Origin: Afipia sp.
GTDB lineage: Bacteria > Pseudomonadota > Alphaproteobacteria > Rhizobiales > Xanthobacteraceae
Assembly: GCA_017308595.1 (NCBI GenBank)
Contig: JAFKER010000015.1
Location: 161,931 to 225,930, forward strand
Length of the DNA stretch: 64,000 nt
Direction of reading: 5' to 3'
A program made the translations under genes and the position numbers. Below are positions 35,165 through 44,296 of the stretch, in pieces; within the stretch, counting starts at the first letter, position 1, and every line of letters starts with the position of its first letter. Under the pieces are notes generated by a model that was given only the letters and a program-made list of their open reading frames with translations, did no database searches and was not told the DNA's origin.

Positions 35165-35500
35165 TGGCGGACCTCCCGTCGTTCAGTTCATGATCGTGAC
35201 ACGGCCCATTTCGGCCGGAAAGCCGAAACACGGGCAGCACCTATCCTATGCACAGCAACGCCGGTTCGCGCCCTTTTTCGGGCCGATTGCCCGGTCCGGA
35301 GGCATTTACCAACATTTCACGGAATTTATTTACGTTTCCAGAGCGGTCATCCCGTCACGAGAACGGGCTGCCGACTGGAAATTGCCATCCCCGCTGCGCC
35401 TTTTCGCGCGTCGAAGTCATTTTCGACGGCCAGATCCCGTGTCTGGACTCGTCTCTCGTTTCTTGAACGGGGTCAGAAAGACCCCGAAAGGACTGGTTAA
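35165..35500. other. Intergenic leader of first chemoreceptor gene
   Basis: 336 bases without a gene. It contains the promoter region of the chemoreceptor, a sequence block at 35301-35318 (GCATTTACCAACATTTCA) shared with the second chemoreceptor leader, and a small hairpin at 35469-35485. Confidence 0.55.
35469..35485 (+). promoter_or_regulatory. Leader hairpin before chemoreceptor ribosome site
   Basis: GGGGTC-AGAAA-GACCCC, a 6-bp stem ending just before the AAAGGA ribosome site. The core GTCAGAAAGAC recurs at 37471-37481 before the second chemoreceptor. Confidence 0.5.
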
Positions 35501-37183
35501 ATGCTCTCTCGCCTCTCGATCCGCACCAAACTCGTTGCCCTCGTCTCCCTCCTGCTTGTTGCCCTGACCGCCATGGGTCTGTTCGCCATCATCGAGATGC
35601 GGGCGATCAACGCTTCGGCCCAGGACATCAAGACAAGCTGGCTCCCCAGCGTCCGCCTGCTTGGCGAATTGCGCACCCAGTCGGCGCGTTATCGGGCCGT
35701 CCTGCGCGACTATCTGACCGAGCCGGACGAGAAATTCATGGCGGACATCCAGCGTAACCTCGACGCCCGCGCCAAAGACTACGACACCGCCAACAAGGCT
35801 TATGAGCCGCTGGTTTCCTCACCGGAAGAAGCCGTGCTGTATAAGGAACTGTCGGCGACCTGGAAAACCTTCCGCGAGGCAGCCGACGAAGTGATCGCCC
35901 ATGCCCGCAAGAAGGAAGTCGCGCAGGCGCGTGCGGTCAATGCGCAGCGCGCCACCATCGCAGGCCGCAGCATGGATGCGGTGCTCGCGAAACTCGTGGT
36001 GATGAATGACAACGGTGCGGCGGCGTCCGGCCTAAAGGCCGAGAACGACTATGACATGGCATTCCGTGTCGTCCTCGGCACGCTTATCGCCATGGTGCTG
36101 GCGGGCCTCTGCGCGGCCGTCCTGATCGTTCGCGACGTGGCCCGCGGGATCGGTTCGGTCCTAAGCCCGATGCGTGCACTCGCCACCGGCGACCTGACCA
36201 CCAACGTCCCCCATCAGGGCGAAAGCACCGAGATCGGCCAGATCGCCGATACCGTACAGGTGTTCAAGGACGCCATGATCGCCAAGAAGGCGGCCGACGA
36301 AGCCGCGGCGGCCGACGCAGCGGTGAAGATGCGCCGCGCCGAAATCCTCGACAAGGCGACCGGCAGTTTCGAGGGCATGATCGGCGAACTGATTAGCTCG
36401 CTGTCGTCGGCTTCCACCGAAATGGAAGCCACCGCCAGCACCCTGACCAACGCCGCCGACAACACCCGTCATCTCTCGAGCGCGGCCGCTAATGCGTCGC
36501 AGGATGTCTCCGAAAGCATCCAGTCCACGGCAACCGCCACCGAGGAAATCACTTCCTCCGTGAAGGAAATCGGCCGTCAGGTGCTGGAATCCAGCCGCGT
36601 CGCCCAGGTCGCCGTGCAGCAGGCAGAGAAGACCGATGCCAGCATCGCCGAACTCTCGCAGGCCGCCAGCCGCATCGGCGACGTGGTGAAGCTCATCACC
36701 GCCATCGCCGACCAGACCAACCTGCTCGCGCTCAACGCCACAATCGAGGCAGCACGTGCCGGAGATGCCGGCCGCGGCTTCGCCGTGGTCGCATCCGAGG
36801 TCAAGGCGCTCGCCGCGCAGACCGCGAAGGCGACTGACGAGATCACCGCCCAGATCTCGGACATGCAGGTCGCCACCGGAGATTCCGTGCTGACCATCAA
36901 GGAGATCAGCAGCACCATCAACCTGATGTCGGAAATCTCGTCGACCATCGCCGCCGCGGTCGAAGAACAAGGCGCGGCGACGCAGGAAATCGCGCGCAAT
37001 GTGCAACAGGCGGCAGAACTCAGCGTGCGCGTCGCGGAGAACATCACTGATGCCGACCGCAGCAACGCAGAAACCGGAGCGGCATCGGCGCAGGTATTGT
37101 CCGCCGCACAGTCGCTCTCGAAGGAAAGCAGCCATCTGCAAATGGAAGTGCGCAACTTCCTCTCGACGATCCGCGCCGCTTAA
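35501..37183 (+). CDS. Methyl-accepting chemotaxis protein (first of tandem pair)
   Basis: A 560-aa chemoreceptor. A cytoplasmic start MLSRLSIRTKL leads into TM1 (12-30). A four-helix-bundle periplasmic sensor domain (about 35-185) and TM2 (about 188-210) follow. The HAMP domain is near 212-265 (GIGSVLSPMRALATGDL). The signalling domain (about 290-555) has the highly conserved hairpin tip [20 protein letters not shown] followed by [21 protein letters not shown]. No CheR-tethering pentapeptide is seen at the end. It senses periplasmic ligands (unknown) and signals through CheA/CheW. Very similar in its signalling part to the next gene. Confidence 0.94.
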   Translation: MLSRLSIRTKLVALVSLLLVALTAMGLFAIIEMRAINASAQDIKTSWLPSVRLLGELRTQSARYRAVLRDYLTEPDEKFMADIQRNLDARAKDYDTANKAYEPLVSSPEEAVLYKELSATWKTFREAADEVIAHARKKEVAQARAVNAQRATIAGRSMDAVLAKLVVMNDNGAAASGLKAENDYDMAFRVVLGTLIAMVLAGLCAAVLIVRDVARGIGSVLSPMRALATGDLTTNVPHQGESTEIGQIADTVQVFKDAMIAKKAADEAAAADAAVKMRRAEILDKATGSFEGMIGELISSLSSASTEMEATASTLTNAADNTRHLSSAAANASQDVSESIQSTATATEEITSSVKEIGRQVLESSRVAQVAVQQAEKTDASIAELSQAASRIGDVVKLITAIADQTNLLALNATIEAARAGDAGRGFAVVASEVKALAAQTAKATDEITAQISDMQVATGDSVLTIKEISSTINLMSEISSTIAAAVEEQGAATQEIARNVQQAAELSVRVAENITDADRSNAETGAASAQVLSAAQSLSKESSHLQMEVRNFLSTIRAA

Positions 37184-37211
37184 ACAGATTCGCCCAGCGA
37201 ACAATATTCAG

Positions 37212-37243
37212 AGCCGGCGATGTGAAAGCATCGCCGGCTTTTT
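37212..37243 (+). terminator. Intrinsic terminator after first chemoreceptor
   Basis: An 11-bp stem AGCCGGCGATG / CATCGCCGGCT with a 6-base loop and a T tract, 29 bases past the stop. Confidence 0.85.
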
Positions 37244-37495
37244 CATGACTTGTGCAAACCGGCACCCATGCGTCTGACGCAAGCAGCTCCGACGCAAACG
37301 CCGCAGGCGAAACCTGCTTTTCAAGTCCGGCCGCTGAGTGCCTTTACGAACATTTCATCTCACACAACGAGATTGAAATTGAACGAATCTGAATCGCTGC
37401 AAGGCGGCCGGAGTTCGATCAATCACAGCCGATCCGGCACTCCGCCCAATCTCCAGTCCATCATCCATCGGTCAGAAAGACTTCAGGATCCCACC

Positions 37496-39187
37496 ATGCT
37501 TTCAAGGTTCTCTATCCGCACCAAGCTCACGGCCGTCATCGCCTTTCTGCTCGTCGCCATGGCTGCCATGGGCCTGCTCGCGGTCCGGCAGATGAATGCG
37601 ATCTACACCAGCGCATCGGAAATCCAGAAAAGCTGGCTGCCGAGCGTCCGCGTCCTCGGAGACCTTCGCGCCGGTGTGATCACCTACCGCAACGTGATCC
37701 GCGAGCACATGCTGTCGGAACTGCTGGAAGAAAAGCTGGCGCAGGAAAAGACCCTGGAAACGGTGGTCGAGGCCAACACGAATGCGCGCAAACTCTATGA
37801 GTCGATGATCACGTCGCCGGAAGAACGCGCGCTGTACAACGAATGGGCGCAGGTATGGGACGAGTACCGTAAAGGCGCTGCGGAAGTGATGGCCCTGTCG
37901 CGCAAGGCCGCCGGCTCCTATCCGCGCGAGGCGCACGATCTCAACACGATGACCGTCAACCTGATCGGCATCAAGGCCGACGGAATCCTGCGAAAGGATA
38001 TCGACCTGAACAACAAGGGTGCCGACACCGCCGGCCAGGACGCGAACGACGGCTATCAGGCCGCGCTGGGAATGGTCGTGATCGCGCTCGGCCTCGCTGT
38101 CCTCCTGGGGATTGCGGCGGGCTTCTACCTGATCCGCGACGTAACGAAAGGCATCGCCTCGATCGTCGCGCCGATGAAGTCGCTCGGCGAAGGCGACCTC
38201 GGCGCTGTCGTCCCGCATCAGGGCGAGAAGACCGAAATCGGCACCATGGCCGACACCCTGCAGGTGTTCAAGGACGCCCTGATTGCCAAGAAGGCTGCCG
38301 ACGAAGCGGCGGCTGCTGACGCCGAAGCGAAGATCGCCCGCGGACAGCGCGTCGATGCCATTACCCGCGATTTCGAGAAGCTGATCGGCGAACTGGTCGG
38401 CTCGCTGTCGTCGTCCTCCACCGAACTGGAAGCCGCCGCCAACACGTTGACCTCCACGGCGGAAGTGACCGGCCGCACCTCTGGTGAAGCGGCTTCAGCC
38501 TCACAGGACGTCTCCAGCAATGTGCAATCGGTCGCCGTCGCCACCGAGGAGATCACGTCTTCGGTCGGAGAAATCGGCCGCCAGGTCCTGGAATCCAGCC
38601 GCATTGCCACCGAGGCCGTGCGTCAGGCGCAGAAGACCGATACCAGCATCACTGAACTGTCGCAGGCCGCCGCCCGCATCGGCGACGTGGTGAAGCTGAT
38701 TACGGCGGTCGCCGAGCAGACCAACCTGCTCGCGCTCAACGCCACCATCGAAGCGGCCCGCGCAGGCGAAGCCGGACGCGGATTTGCCGTAGTCGCCTCC
38801 GAGGTCAAGGCGCTGGCGGCCCAGACTGCCAAGGCCACCGACGAGATCAGCGCCCAGGTCGCTGGTATGCAAACGGCGACTCAGGAATCGGTCTCGACCA
38901 TCAAGGAAATCGGCAAGACCATTACCCTGATCTCGGAAATCTCGCAGACCATCGCGGCGGCGGTCGAAGAACAGGGCGCGGCGACGCAGGAAATCTCCCG
39001 CAATGTGCAACAGGCGGCCTCGCTGAGCGGCGAGGTTGCGGCCAGCATCACCGATGTGAGCCGCGGCGCGGGCGAGACCGGCGCAGCCTCGGGTCAGGTT
39101 CTTTCGGCAGCACAGATGCTGTCCACCGACAGCAACCGCCTCAAGATCGAGGTCGAGAAGTTCCTCACCAATGTCCGCGCCGCCTGA
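37496..39187 (+). CDS. Methyl-accepting chemotaxis protein (second of tandem pair)
   Basis: A 563-aa chemoreceptor from ATG 37496. The open frame reaches further upstream to 37250, but the conserved start [11 protein letters not shown] matches its neighbour. TM1 (12-30), a four-helix-bundle sensor (about 35-190), TM2 (about 193-215) and HAMP ([17 protein letters not shown]) precede the signalling domain with [20 protein letters not shown]. The sensor domain differs clearly from the first receptor, while HAMP and signalling parts are near-identical. That is the pattern of a tandem duplication with ligand divergence. It has its own leader and a terminator at 39214, so it is separately transcribed. 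Confidence 0.94.
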   Translation: MLSRFSIRTKLTAVIAFLLVAMAAMGLLAVRQMNAIYTSASEIQKSWLPSVRVLGDLRAGVITYRNVIREHMLSELLEEKLAQEKTLETVVEANTNARKLYESMITSPEERALYNEWAQVWDEYRKGAAEVMALSRKAAGSYPREAHDLNTMTVNLIGIKADGILRKDIDLNNKGADTAGQDANDGYQAALGMVVIALGLAVLLGIAAGFYLIRDVTKGIASIVAPMKSLGEGDLGAVVPHQGEKTEIGTMADTLQVFKDALIAKKAADEAAAADAEAKIARGQRVDAITRDFEKLIGELVGSLSSSSTELEAAANTLTSTAEVTGRTSGEAASASQDVSSNVQSVAVATEEITSSVGEIGRQVLESSRIATEAVRQAQKTDTSITELSQAAARIGDVVKLITAVAEQTNLLALNATIEAARAGEAGRGFAVVASEVKALAAQTAKATDEISAQVAGMQTATQESVSTIKEIGKTITLISEISQTIAAAVEEQGAATQEISRNVQQAASLSGEVAASITDVSRGAGETGAASGQVLSAAQMLSTDSNRLKIEVEKFLTNVRAA

Positions 39188-39213
39188 TACGGCACGGCTC
39201 ACACGCAAAAAGG

Positions 39214-39246
39214 AAACGGCGGTTTCATAGCCGCCGTTTTCTTTTT
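39214..39246. terminator. Intrinsic terminator after second chemoreceptor
   Basis: A 9-bp stem AAACGGCGG / CCGCCGTTT with an 8-base loop and a T-rich tail. It lies between the convergent chemoreceptor and cyclase genes. Confidence 0.8.
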
Positions 39247-39262
39247 GAACCAATGCGGTGGT

Positions 39263-40471
39263 CTATACTTCCGGCTGGCGCGCTCCATCTGCGTTCGGCG
39301 TCTCATCCGACAGACCGTAGACCCGCTCTGCTGCGGCAAAACCCGCCACCGAGAACAGCCCCAAGTCGGTCCATTTTTCATCGACCTTGCCGGCGAAAGC
39401 GGTAGACGCTAGCACCGTGCGGTTGAGCCGTCCGGCGATTTTCTCGATGCGCGCGGCAAGGTTCACCGCAGGCCCGATGCAGGTGAAATCGAGCCGGTCG
39501 CCGCCGCCGATATTGCCGTACAGAACTTTTCCGATATGCAGCGCCAGTCCGAATTTGAAGTTCGCAAGCGTCTCGCCCTGATATGAATAGGTCATTGCCG
39601 CCACGCTCTTGCGGCATTCGCGCGCTGCCTCCAGCACACGGCGGCACACGGTTTCCGTATCGCCCTCGCTATCGGCGATCGGAAACACCGCAAGCAGACC
39701 ATCGCCCATGAACTTGAGCACCTCGCCACCATGATTAAGGATCGCAGGCACCTGGCAATCGAAATAAGCGTTGAGCACCTCCACCACGGCCTCGGATGAC
39801 AGCCGGTCCGAGAGCGGGGTGAATCCGCGCAGGTCCGACAACCATATCGCCGCATGCATGGACTCGGTATGACCACGGCGAATCTGCCCCGCCAGAATCC
39901 GCGCACCGGCGCGCGCGCCGACATAATTATCGAGCAGCCCGGCCGCCGTCCGCCGCAGCAGCCAGACCTCGATCATGCGCGTGAGCGGCGGCATCAGCAG
40001 GCGCAGATCCGCGAGTTGTTTGTCAGTAAAGCCGCCAGGATGCTGCGTGATCCAGCTCACAGCATGGATGGTGCCGTCCGACATCAGGAGTGGCAGCGCG
40101 ATATAATCGGTTGCCCCCTCTTCCTTTATCTCTGCAAAGAACGGCACGTTGCCCGCACCAGCGTCGAGCCGCCTGCGGACCTCCTGCCCCTGCTCGAACA
40201 CGATGGCGAGCGGGCTTGAGAGAAAGTAATCCTCCATCTCATCGCCATGGGCCATCGACCCCATCGCGACACCCTCATCTTTCCGCCAAACGAAGTTGCG
40301 GCCAAGCATGTTCGGATGAAGCGTGCGGACGAACACGCCGACACGCCAAAGCGGCAGGCCGCAATCCACCAGCCGCTCGCAAGACTGCGTGACGAACTGA
40401 TCGACCCGTGTTGCCGACCGCGCCCCGTCGATCAGCCAGTCGATGACGCTTTGAAGACTGTTCGCCTGCAT
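39263..40471 (-). CDS. Class III adenylate/guanylate cyclase
   Basis: A 402-aa protein. The N-terminal half (about 1-200) is a GAF-like sensory region found in rhizobial cyclases. The catalytic domain begins near residue 215: AAIWLSDLRGFTPLSDRLSS with the first metal Asp, then LKFMGDGLLAVFPI with the second. FGLALHIGKVLYGNIGGGDR, LDFTCIGPAVNLAARIEKIA and the transition-state Asn/Arg follow (NLAARIE). It has no membrane segment and is presumably cytoplasmic, making cAMP. Start ATG 40471. Confidence 0.9.
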   Translation of the reverse strand: MQANSLQSVIDWLIDGARSATRVDQFVTQSCERLVDCGLPLWRVGVFVRTLHPNMLGRNFVWRKDEGVAMGSMAHGDEMEDYFLSSPLAIVFEQGQEVRRRLDAGAGNVPFFAEIKEEGATDYIALPLLMSDGTIHAVSWITQHPGGFTDKQLADLRLLMPPLTRMIEVWLLRRTAAGLLDNYVGARAGARILAGQIRRGHTESMHAAIWLSDLRGFTPLSDRLSSEAVVEVLNAYFDCQVPAILNHGGEVLKFMGDGLLAVFPIADSEGDTETVCRRVLEAARECRKSVAAMTYSYQGETLANFKFGLALHIGKVLYGNIGGGDRLDFTCIGPAVNLAARIEKIAGRLNRTVLASTAFAGKVDEKWTDLGLFSVAGFAAAERVYGLSDETPNADGARQPEV

Positions 40472-40547
40472 AAGGTCCGTTTTGCGACGGCAAGCCGTGT
40501 CCGGTCAAGGACCTGCGAATCACGGCAGTCAGCCCGGCGAGCCTCTT

Positions 40548-41630
40548 TCAGGAACCGACCTGTCCGCGATGGCGCAGCAGATGATCCGCGATCACACAGG
40601 CCATCATCGCTTCGCCGACAGGCACCGCGCGGATGCCGACGCAGGGGTCATGACGGCCCTTGGTCAGAATGTCGGTGTCCGCGCCTGCTTTATCAATGGT
40701 GCGGCGTGGCGTCAGGATGGACGATGTCGGCTTCACAGCAAAGCGCGCCACCACCGGCTGTCCGGTGGAGATGCCACCGAGAATGCCGCCCGCGTAGTTG
40801 GAGAGAAACACCGGGCCGTTGTTACCCATGCGCATCTCATCGGCGTTGTCTTCGCCATGCAGCTCCGCCGCACCAAAACCGGCGCCGATCTCGACGCCCT
40901 TCACCGCATTGATGCTCATCATCGCCATCGCAAGATCGCTGTCGAGCTTGCCGTAGATCGGCGCGCCGAGACCGGCAGGCACGCCTTCGGCAACGACCTC
41001 GATCACCGCGCCGATGGACGAGCCGTTCTTGCGGATGTCGTCGAGATATTCGGCGAAGAACGCGGCCTTCGCTTTGTCCGGACAGAAGAACGGATTGCGG
41101 CCCACTTCATCCCAGTCCCAGTTGGCGCGATCGATCTTGTGCGGCCCCATCTGCACCAGCGCACCGCGTACCTTCACGTCGGGAATGACTTTCCGCGCCA
41201 CCGCACCGGCCGCAACGCGCGCGGCAGTCTCGCGCGCCGACGAGCGCCCGCCACCGCGATAATCGCGCAGGCCGTATTTCGCCTCATAGGTAAAGTCGGC
41301 GTGGCCGGGACGAAACTTGTCCTTGATCTCCGAATAGTCCTTCGAGCGCTGGTCGGTATTCTCGATCATCAGCGCGATCGGCGTGCCAGTGGTGACCTGT
41401 CCCTTATCGGTATCCATCACGCCGGACAGGATTTTGACCTGATCGGCTTCCTGCCGCTGGGTGGTGTATTTGCTCTGCCCCGGCCGGCGACGGTCGAGAT
41501 CAAGTTGAATCTCTTCCACCGTCAACGGGATTTGCGGCGGGCAGCCATCGACCACGCAGCCAAGCGCGACCCCGTGGCTTTCGCCGAAAGTCGTGACGCG
41601 AAACATATGGCCGAAGGTGTTGAAGGACAT
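40548..41630 (-). CDS. aroC: Chorismate synthase
   Basis: A 360-aa FMN-dependent enzyme that converts 5-enolpyruvylshikimate 3-phosphate to chorismate, the branch point for aromatic amino acids. Signatures visible are [51 protein letters not shown], the second signature [20 protein letters not shown] and the third [20 protein letters not shown]. Length and motifs are normal. It is a single gene about 116 bases from the histidine phosphatase gene on the same strand. Confidence 0.97.
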   Translation of the reverse strand: MSFNTFGHMFRVTTFGESHGVALGCVVDGCPPQIPLTVEEIQLDLDRRRPGQSKYTTQRQEADQVKILSGVMDTDKGQVTTGTPIALMIENTDQRSKDYSEIKDKFRPGHADFTYEAKYGLRDYRGGGRSSARETAARVAAGAVARKVIPDVKVRGALVQMGPHKIDRANWDWDEVGRNPFFCPDKAKAAFFAEYLDDIRKNGSSIGAVIEVVAEGVPAGLGAPIYGKLDSDLAMAMMSINAVKGVEIGAGFGAAELHGEDNADEMRMGNNGPVFLSNYAGGILGGISTGQPVVARFAVKPTSSILTPRRTIDKAGADTDILTKGRHDPCVGIRAVPVGEAMMACVIADHLLRHRGQVGS

Positions 41631-41746
41631 AGGAAATTATCCGACGGGCCAAACGGCCCCTATTCGCGAAAATTGACGTGAAGTCGTAACGCGCGGGCCT
41701 CTTAGGGTCAAATCTCAGGCACTTAAAGTGCCGCGTTAACGAAGCA

Positions 41747-42346
41747 TTAACTATGTTTCGTCACTTGCCCGTCGACAAAAACGTAGACCACGCCCTGCTC
41801 CACCGTCAGGTCCGCAGCCCCGACCGGGGTCTCGACGTCCAGCGCCACCAGCAGCGCACGCATGGAGCCGCCATGCGACACCGCCACCGTGTCCTGGATC
41901 AGCGAGTCGTACCACTCGCGCATGCGGATGGTCACCGAAGCATAGCTCTCGCCGCCCGGCGGCGGTACGCCCCACTTGTCCACCTGACGTTCCGCAAAGA
42001 TTTCCGGATGCGACTGTTCCATCTGCGGCAAGGTCGAACCTTCCCAGTGGCCGTAGCCGATCTCGCGCAGACGATCGTCGAGTTCATAATCATGCGGCGG
42101 TACACCGAGCACACCGCGCAGCAACTCCATGGTGTTGCGCGCACGGCCGAGCGGCGACGACACGAAAGGCACCTTGGCGGGATCGAGTTCGTCGCGCGCA
42201 AGAATGTCGGTCAAGAGTTCGCCGGAACGGATTGCCTGTCCCTTGCCGATCTCGTTCAGCGGAATGTCCTGCGAACCCTGAAAGCGGCCAGTGGCATTCC
42301 ATTCAGTCTGACCGTGCCGGATGAAGTAAACGGTGGGAGATGGCAT
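41747..42346 (-). CDS. Histidine phosphatase family protein (phosphoglycerate mutase-like)
   Basis: A 199-aa protein. The phospho-His motif is FIRHGQTEWNATGRFQG. Further features are SSPLGRARNTMELLR, the acid residue in RLREIGYGHWEG, PPGGESYASVTIRMREWY, and the second His in DTVAVSHGGSMRALLVAL. Such cofactor-dependent-mutase-fold proteins (GpmB/CobC type) are mostly phosphatases with varied substrates. The short length and absence of the GpmA insert argue against a glycolytic mutase. It may share a transcript with aroC downstream. Confidence 0.88.
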   Translation of the reverse strand: MPSPTVYFIRHGQTEWNATGRFQGSQDIPLNEIGKGQAIRSGELLTDILARDELDPAKVPFVSSPLGRARNTMELLRGVLGVPPHDYELDDRLREIGYGHWEGSTLPQMEQSHPEIFAERQVDKWGVPPPGGESYASVTIRMREWYDSLIQDTVAVSHGGSMRALLVALDVETPVGAADLTVEQGVVYVFVDGQVTKHS

Positions 42347-42371
42347 GAGATAACGACTCTGATTTCAAGCC

Positions 42372-42442
42372 GTCATTGCGAGGAGCATCAGCGACGACGT
42401 AATCCATCTTCTGGTGCGGTGGATGACTTCGCTCACAATGAC
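42372..42442. repeat. Dispersed intergenic inverted-repeat element
   Basis: Ends GTCATTGCGAG and CTCACAATGAC form an imperfect 11-bp inverted repeat around a 49-base centre. This resembles the short palindromic elements with GTCATTGCGAGGAGC ends common between genes in Bradyrhizobium and relatives. Confidence 0.6.
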
Positions 42443-42635
42443 GATATTCTTCATTTCGTCCCGCCGAATGCGATCGCGGGGACGAAGGGGTGCCTCTCAT
42501 GACACAGGCATCCCCATCATTCAACCCGAGCCTGCGGCGCAGCTCGCGCCTTGAGCCGCAGAACTGCCGGAATACCCGCCTGTTCGCGGTGTTTTGAGTA
42601 TAGAACGGCAGATACGCCGCACCGGACGAAGTTGA

Positions 42636-43127
42636 ATGAGCAACGATTTTCGCCAAAACGTCGAGACCATGATCCCGGCCCTGCGGCGCTATGCGCGGGC
42701 GCTGGCACGGGACACGGACATCGCCGACGATCTGGTGCAGGATACGCTGGTGCGGGCGCTGCGTTCGGAGAAGCTGTTTCTGGGCGGTGACCTGCGCGCC
42801 TGGCTTTACACCATCCTGACCAATCTCAATCGCAATCGCCGCCGATCGCTGGCGCGGCAGCCGGCGATGACGGAACTGCATGACACCACGGCCGATGCGT
42901 CCGGCACCGAAGCGGAAGGCCGCGATATCTCCCGCGCCCTCGCCACGCTCGCGGAAGACCAGCGCGCGGTGCTGCTGCTCGTGGTGCTGGAAGGACTGAG
43001 TTATCGCGACGTCGCCGACATTCAGGGCGTGCCGATCGGCACGGTGATGTCGCGCCTTGCCCGCGCGCGGGCGCATGTGCGCGCCGTGATCGAGGGCGAG
43101 CGCCCGGCGCTGCGGCGTGTGAAATGA
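42636..43127 (+). CDS. ECF RNA polymerase sigma factor
   Basis: A 163-aa sigma-70 family protein of the extracytoplasmic-function group. Sigma region 2 (residues 10-75) has YARALARDTDIADDLVQDTL and FLGGDLRAWLYTILTNLNRN. Region 4 (about 105-158) has LAEDQRAVLLLVVLEGLSYRD and GTVMSRLARARAHVR. It is followed 31 bases later by its membrane anti-sigma partner. It likely controls a stress response and its own promoter; the inducing signal is not visible from sequence. Confidence 0.92.
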   Translation: MSNDFRQNVETMIPALRRYARALARDTDIADDLVQDTLVRALRSEKLFLGGDLRAWLYTILTNLNRNRRRSLARQPAMTELHDTTADASGTEAEGRDISRALATLAEDQRAVLLLVVLEGLSYRDVADIQGVPIGTVMSRLARARAHVRAVIEGERPALRRVK

Positions 43128-43158
43128 ACAATACTTTGAAGACGAGAGACAAAGACCG

Positions 43159-43932
43159 ATGACCGACGACCACAACATTCCCGTCACCGAGGACGAGCTT
43201 CACGCCTACGTGGACAACGAACTTCCGGCGGATCGGCGCGCGGCGGTCGAAGCCTGGATCGCGGCGCATCCTGATGATGCGGCACGCGTGACGTCATGGC
43301 GCGCGATGAGCGACGCATTGCATGCGAAATATGACTCGGTCGCCAACGAACCCGTCCCCCCGCGCCTCTCGGTCGACACCCTGTCACGCACGTCGCGCCG
43401 CTGGGTGATGGGCGCCATCGCCGCATCGCTGGTGATGTTTGCCGCTGGCGGCGGTGCCGGCTGGATGGCGCGTGGTGCGAGCGCCACGCCGTCGGTGTTC
43501 GCTAATTTCACCGGCGATGCGCTGGAAGCCCACAAGCTCTATGCGGTCGAGGTGCGTCATCCGGTCGAAGTGGCAGGCAACGAGCGCGCGCATCTGCAGC
43601 AGTGGCTGACCAAGCGCTGCGGCTATGAAGTCAGGGCGCCCGAGCTCGATGCTACTGGACTGAAGCTGGTCGGCGGGCGGCTTTTGCCCGGCCCAACTGG
43701 ACCGGCTGCGTTCCTGATGTATGAAAACGCTTCCGGCGAGCGCTTTACGATCTATGCCTCGCGCGCGGCGACCGAAGCCACGCAGATGCGCTACGCCAGC
43801 AGCGGCAGCAACGGCGCACTGTTCTGGGCCGATCGCGGCGTGGGCTATGTCGTGAGTGGAACCACCGACCGGACACGCCTCGAGCATGTCGCGCGGATGG
43901 TTTATGACCAGAACGAAAAAGTGGGTCTGTAA
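43159..43932 (+). CDS. Membrane anti-sigma factor
   Basis: A 257-aa protein. The N-terminal cytoplasmic anti-sigma domain begins VTEDELHAYVDNELPADRRA, the typical ELxAYVDxELP signature, but no zinc-binding HxxxCxxC is present. One membrane segment at about 83-101 (WVMGAIAASLVMFAAGGGAG) separates a periplasmic part of about 150 aa. That part has HLQQWLTKRCGYEVRAPELD and ERFTIYASRAATEATQMRY, features of the rhizobial anti-sigma factor family. It holds the ECF factor inactive until signalled. Co-transcribed with the sigma gene. Confidence 0.88.
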   Translation: MTDDHNIPVTEDELHAYVDNELPADRRAAVEAWIAAHPDDAARVTSWRAMSDALHAKYDSVANEPVPPRLSVDTLSRTSRRWVMGAIAASLVMFAAGGGAGWMARGASATPSVFANFTGDALEAHKLYAVEVRHPVEVAGNERAHLQQWLTKRCGYEVRAPELDATGLKLVGGRLLPGPTGPAAFLMYENASGERFTIYASRAATEATQMRYASSGSNGALFWADRGVGYVVSGTTDRTRLEHVARMVYDQNEKVGL

Positions 43933-43988
43933 GCGTCCCAAAGCGTCTTGACCGCCAATGCGGTTGACGTAGCATCCTCCTCAATGTT

Positions 43989-44040
43989 GATGGGGATGGA
44001 GTCCCCCGATAACCGCCGGATGGCTGATGACTCCTACCGG
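43989..44040 (+). ncRNA. Fluoride riboswitch (second copy)
   Basis: GGGGATGGAGTCCCC, CGATAACCGCC and GGCTGATGACTCCTAC match the crcB/fluoride aptamer core exactly. It lies 65 bases before a small membrane gene and crcB. Directly after it the sequence CTCCTACCGG can pair instead with CCGGTAGGAG (44051-44060). That hairpin would destroy the aptamer 3' strand and compete with ligand binding. Confidence 0.95.
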
Positions 44041-44060
44041 GCGCAACGCGCCGGTAGGAG
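44031..44060 (+). promoter_or_regulatory. Expression-platform hairpin competing with the fluoride aptamer
   Basis: Stem CTCCTACCGG / CCGGTAGGAG, extendable by GCGC/GCGC with one bulged G. It shares CTCCTAC with the aptamer. No T tract follows, so control is probably not by simple termination. A second hairpin TGTGTG/CACACA (44063-44094) ends at the ribosome-site region GGGG (44095-44098). Confidence 0.65.
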
Positions 44061-44104
44061 ATTGTGTGTCTACCGGTTCGTTGCCTCTCACACAGGGGCG
44101 ACCA

Positions 44105-44296
44105 ATGAAACGACTTCCACCCGTACACCTCCCGCCTTCCCTTTCCATCGCATTGTGGCTCGTGGCTGCGCTCTGGATTGTCGCGATCGCAGCATACGCA
44201 TTGAATGCACCTCGGGAGATCGTCCATGCGGCATTCGCGGTCGGCCTGCTTTGCGGTGCCGCGGAGTGGATCGCCATCCGGGGCACGCGCCGATGA
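44105..44296 (+). CDS. Small membrane protein upstream of crcB
   Basis: A 63-aa protein from ATG 44105 with two hydrophobic helices (ALWLVAALWIVAIAAYAL and AAFAVGLLCGAAEWIAIR). Its TGA overlaps the crcB ATG (ATGA). It follows the second fluoride riboswitch and has the same position and helix pattern as the gene at 9404, although the sequences are not alike. No family is recognised. A role beside CrcB is suggested by the repeated gene order. Confidence 0.75.
   Translation: MKRLPPVHLPPSLSIALWLVAALWIVAIAAYALNAPREIVHAAFAVGLLCGAAEWIAIRGTRR

Noticed and set aside
36161-37204. 347-codon minus-strand frame antisense to the first chemoreceptor
   Set aside because: It has Gly/Leu/Arg/Asp-rich shadow composition mirroring the receptor helices.
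40482-41681. 399-codon plus-strand frame antisense to aroC
   Set aside because: It is a shadow of chorismate synthase, whose three signatures are intact on the minus strand.
42303-43187. 294-codon minus-strand frame across the ECF sigma gene and the upstream repeat
   Set aside because: It runs through an intergenic repeat and antisense to a clear sigma factor.
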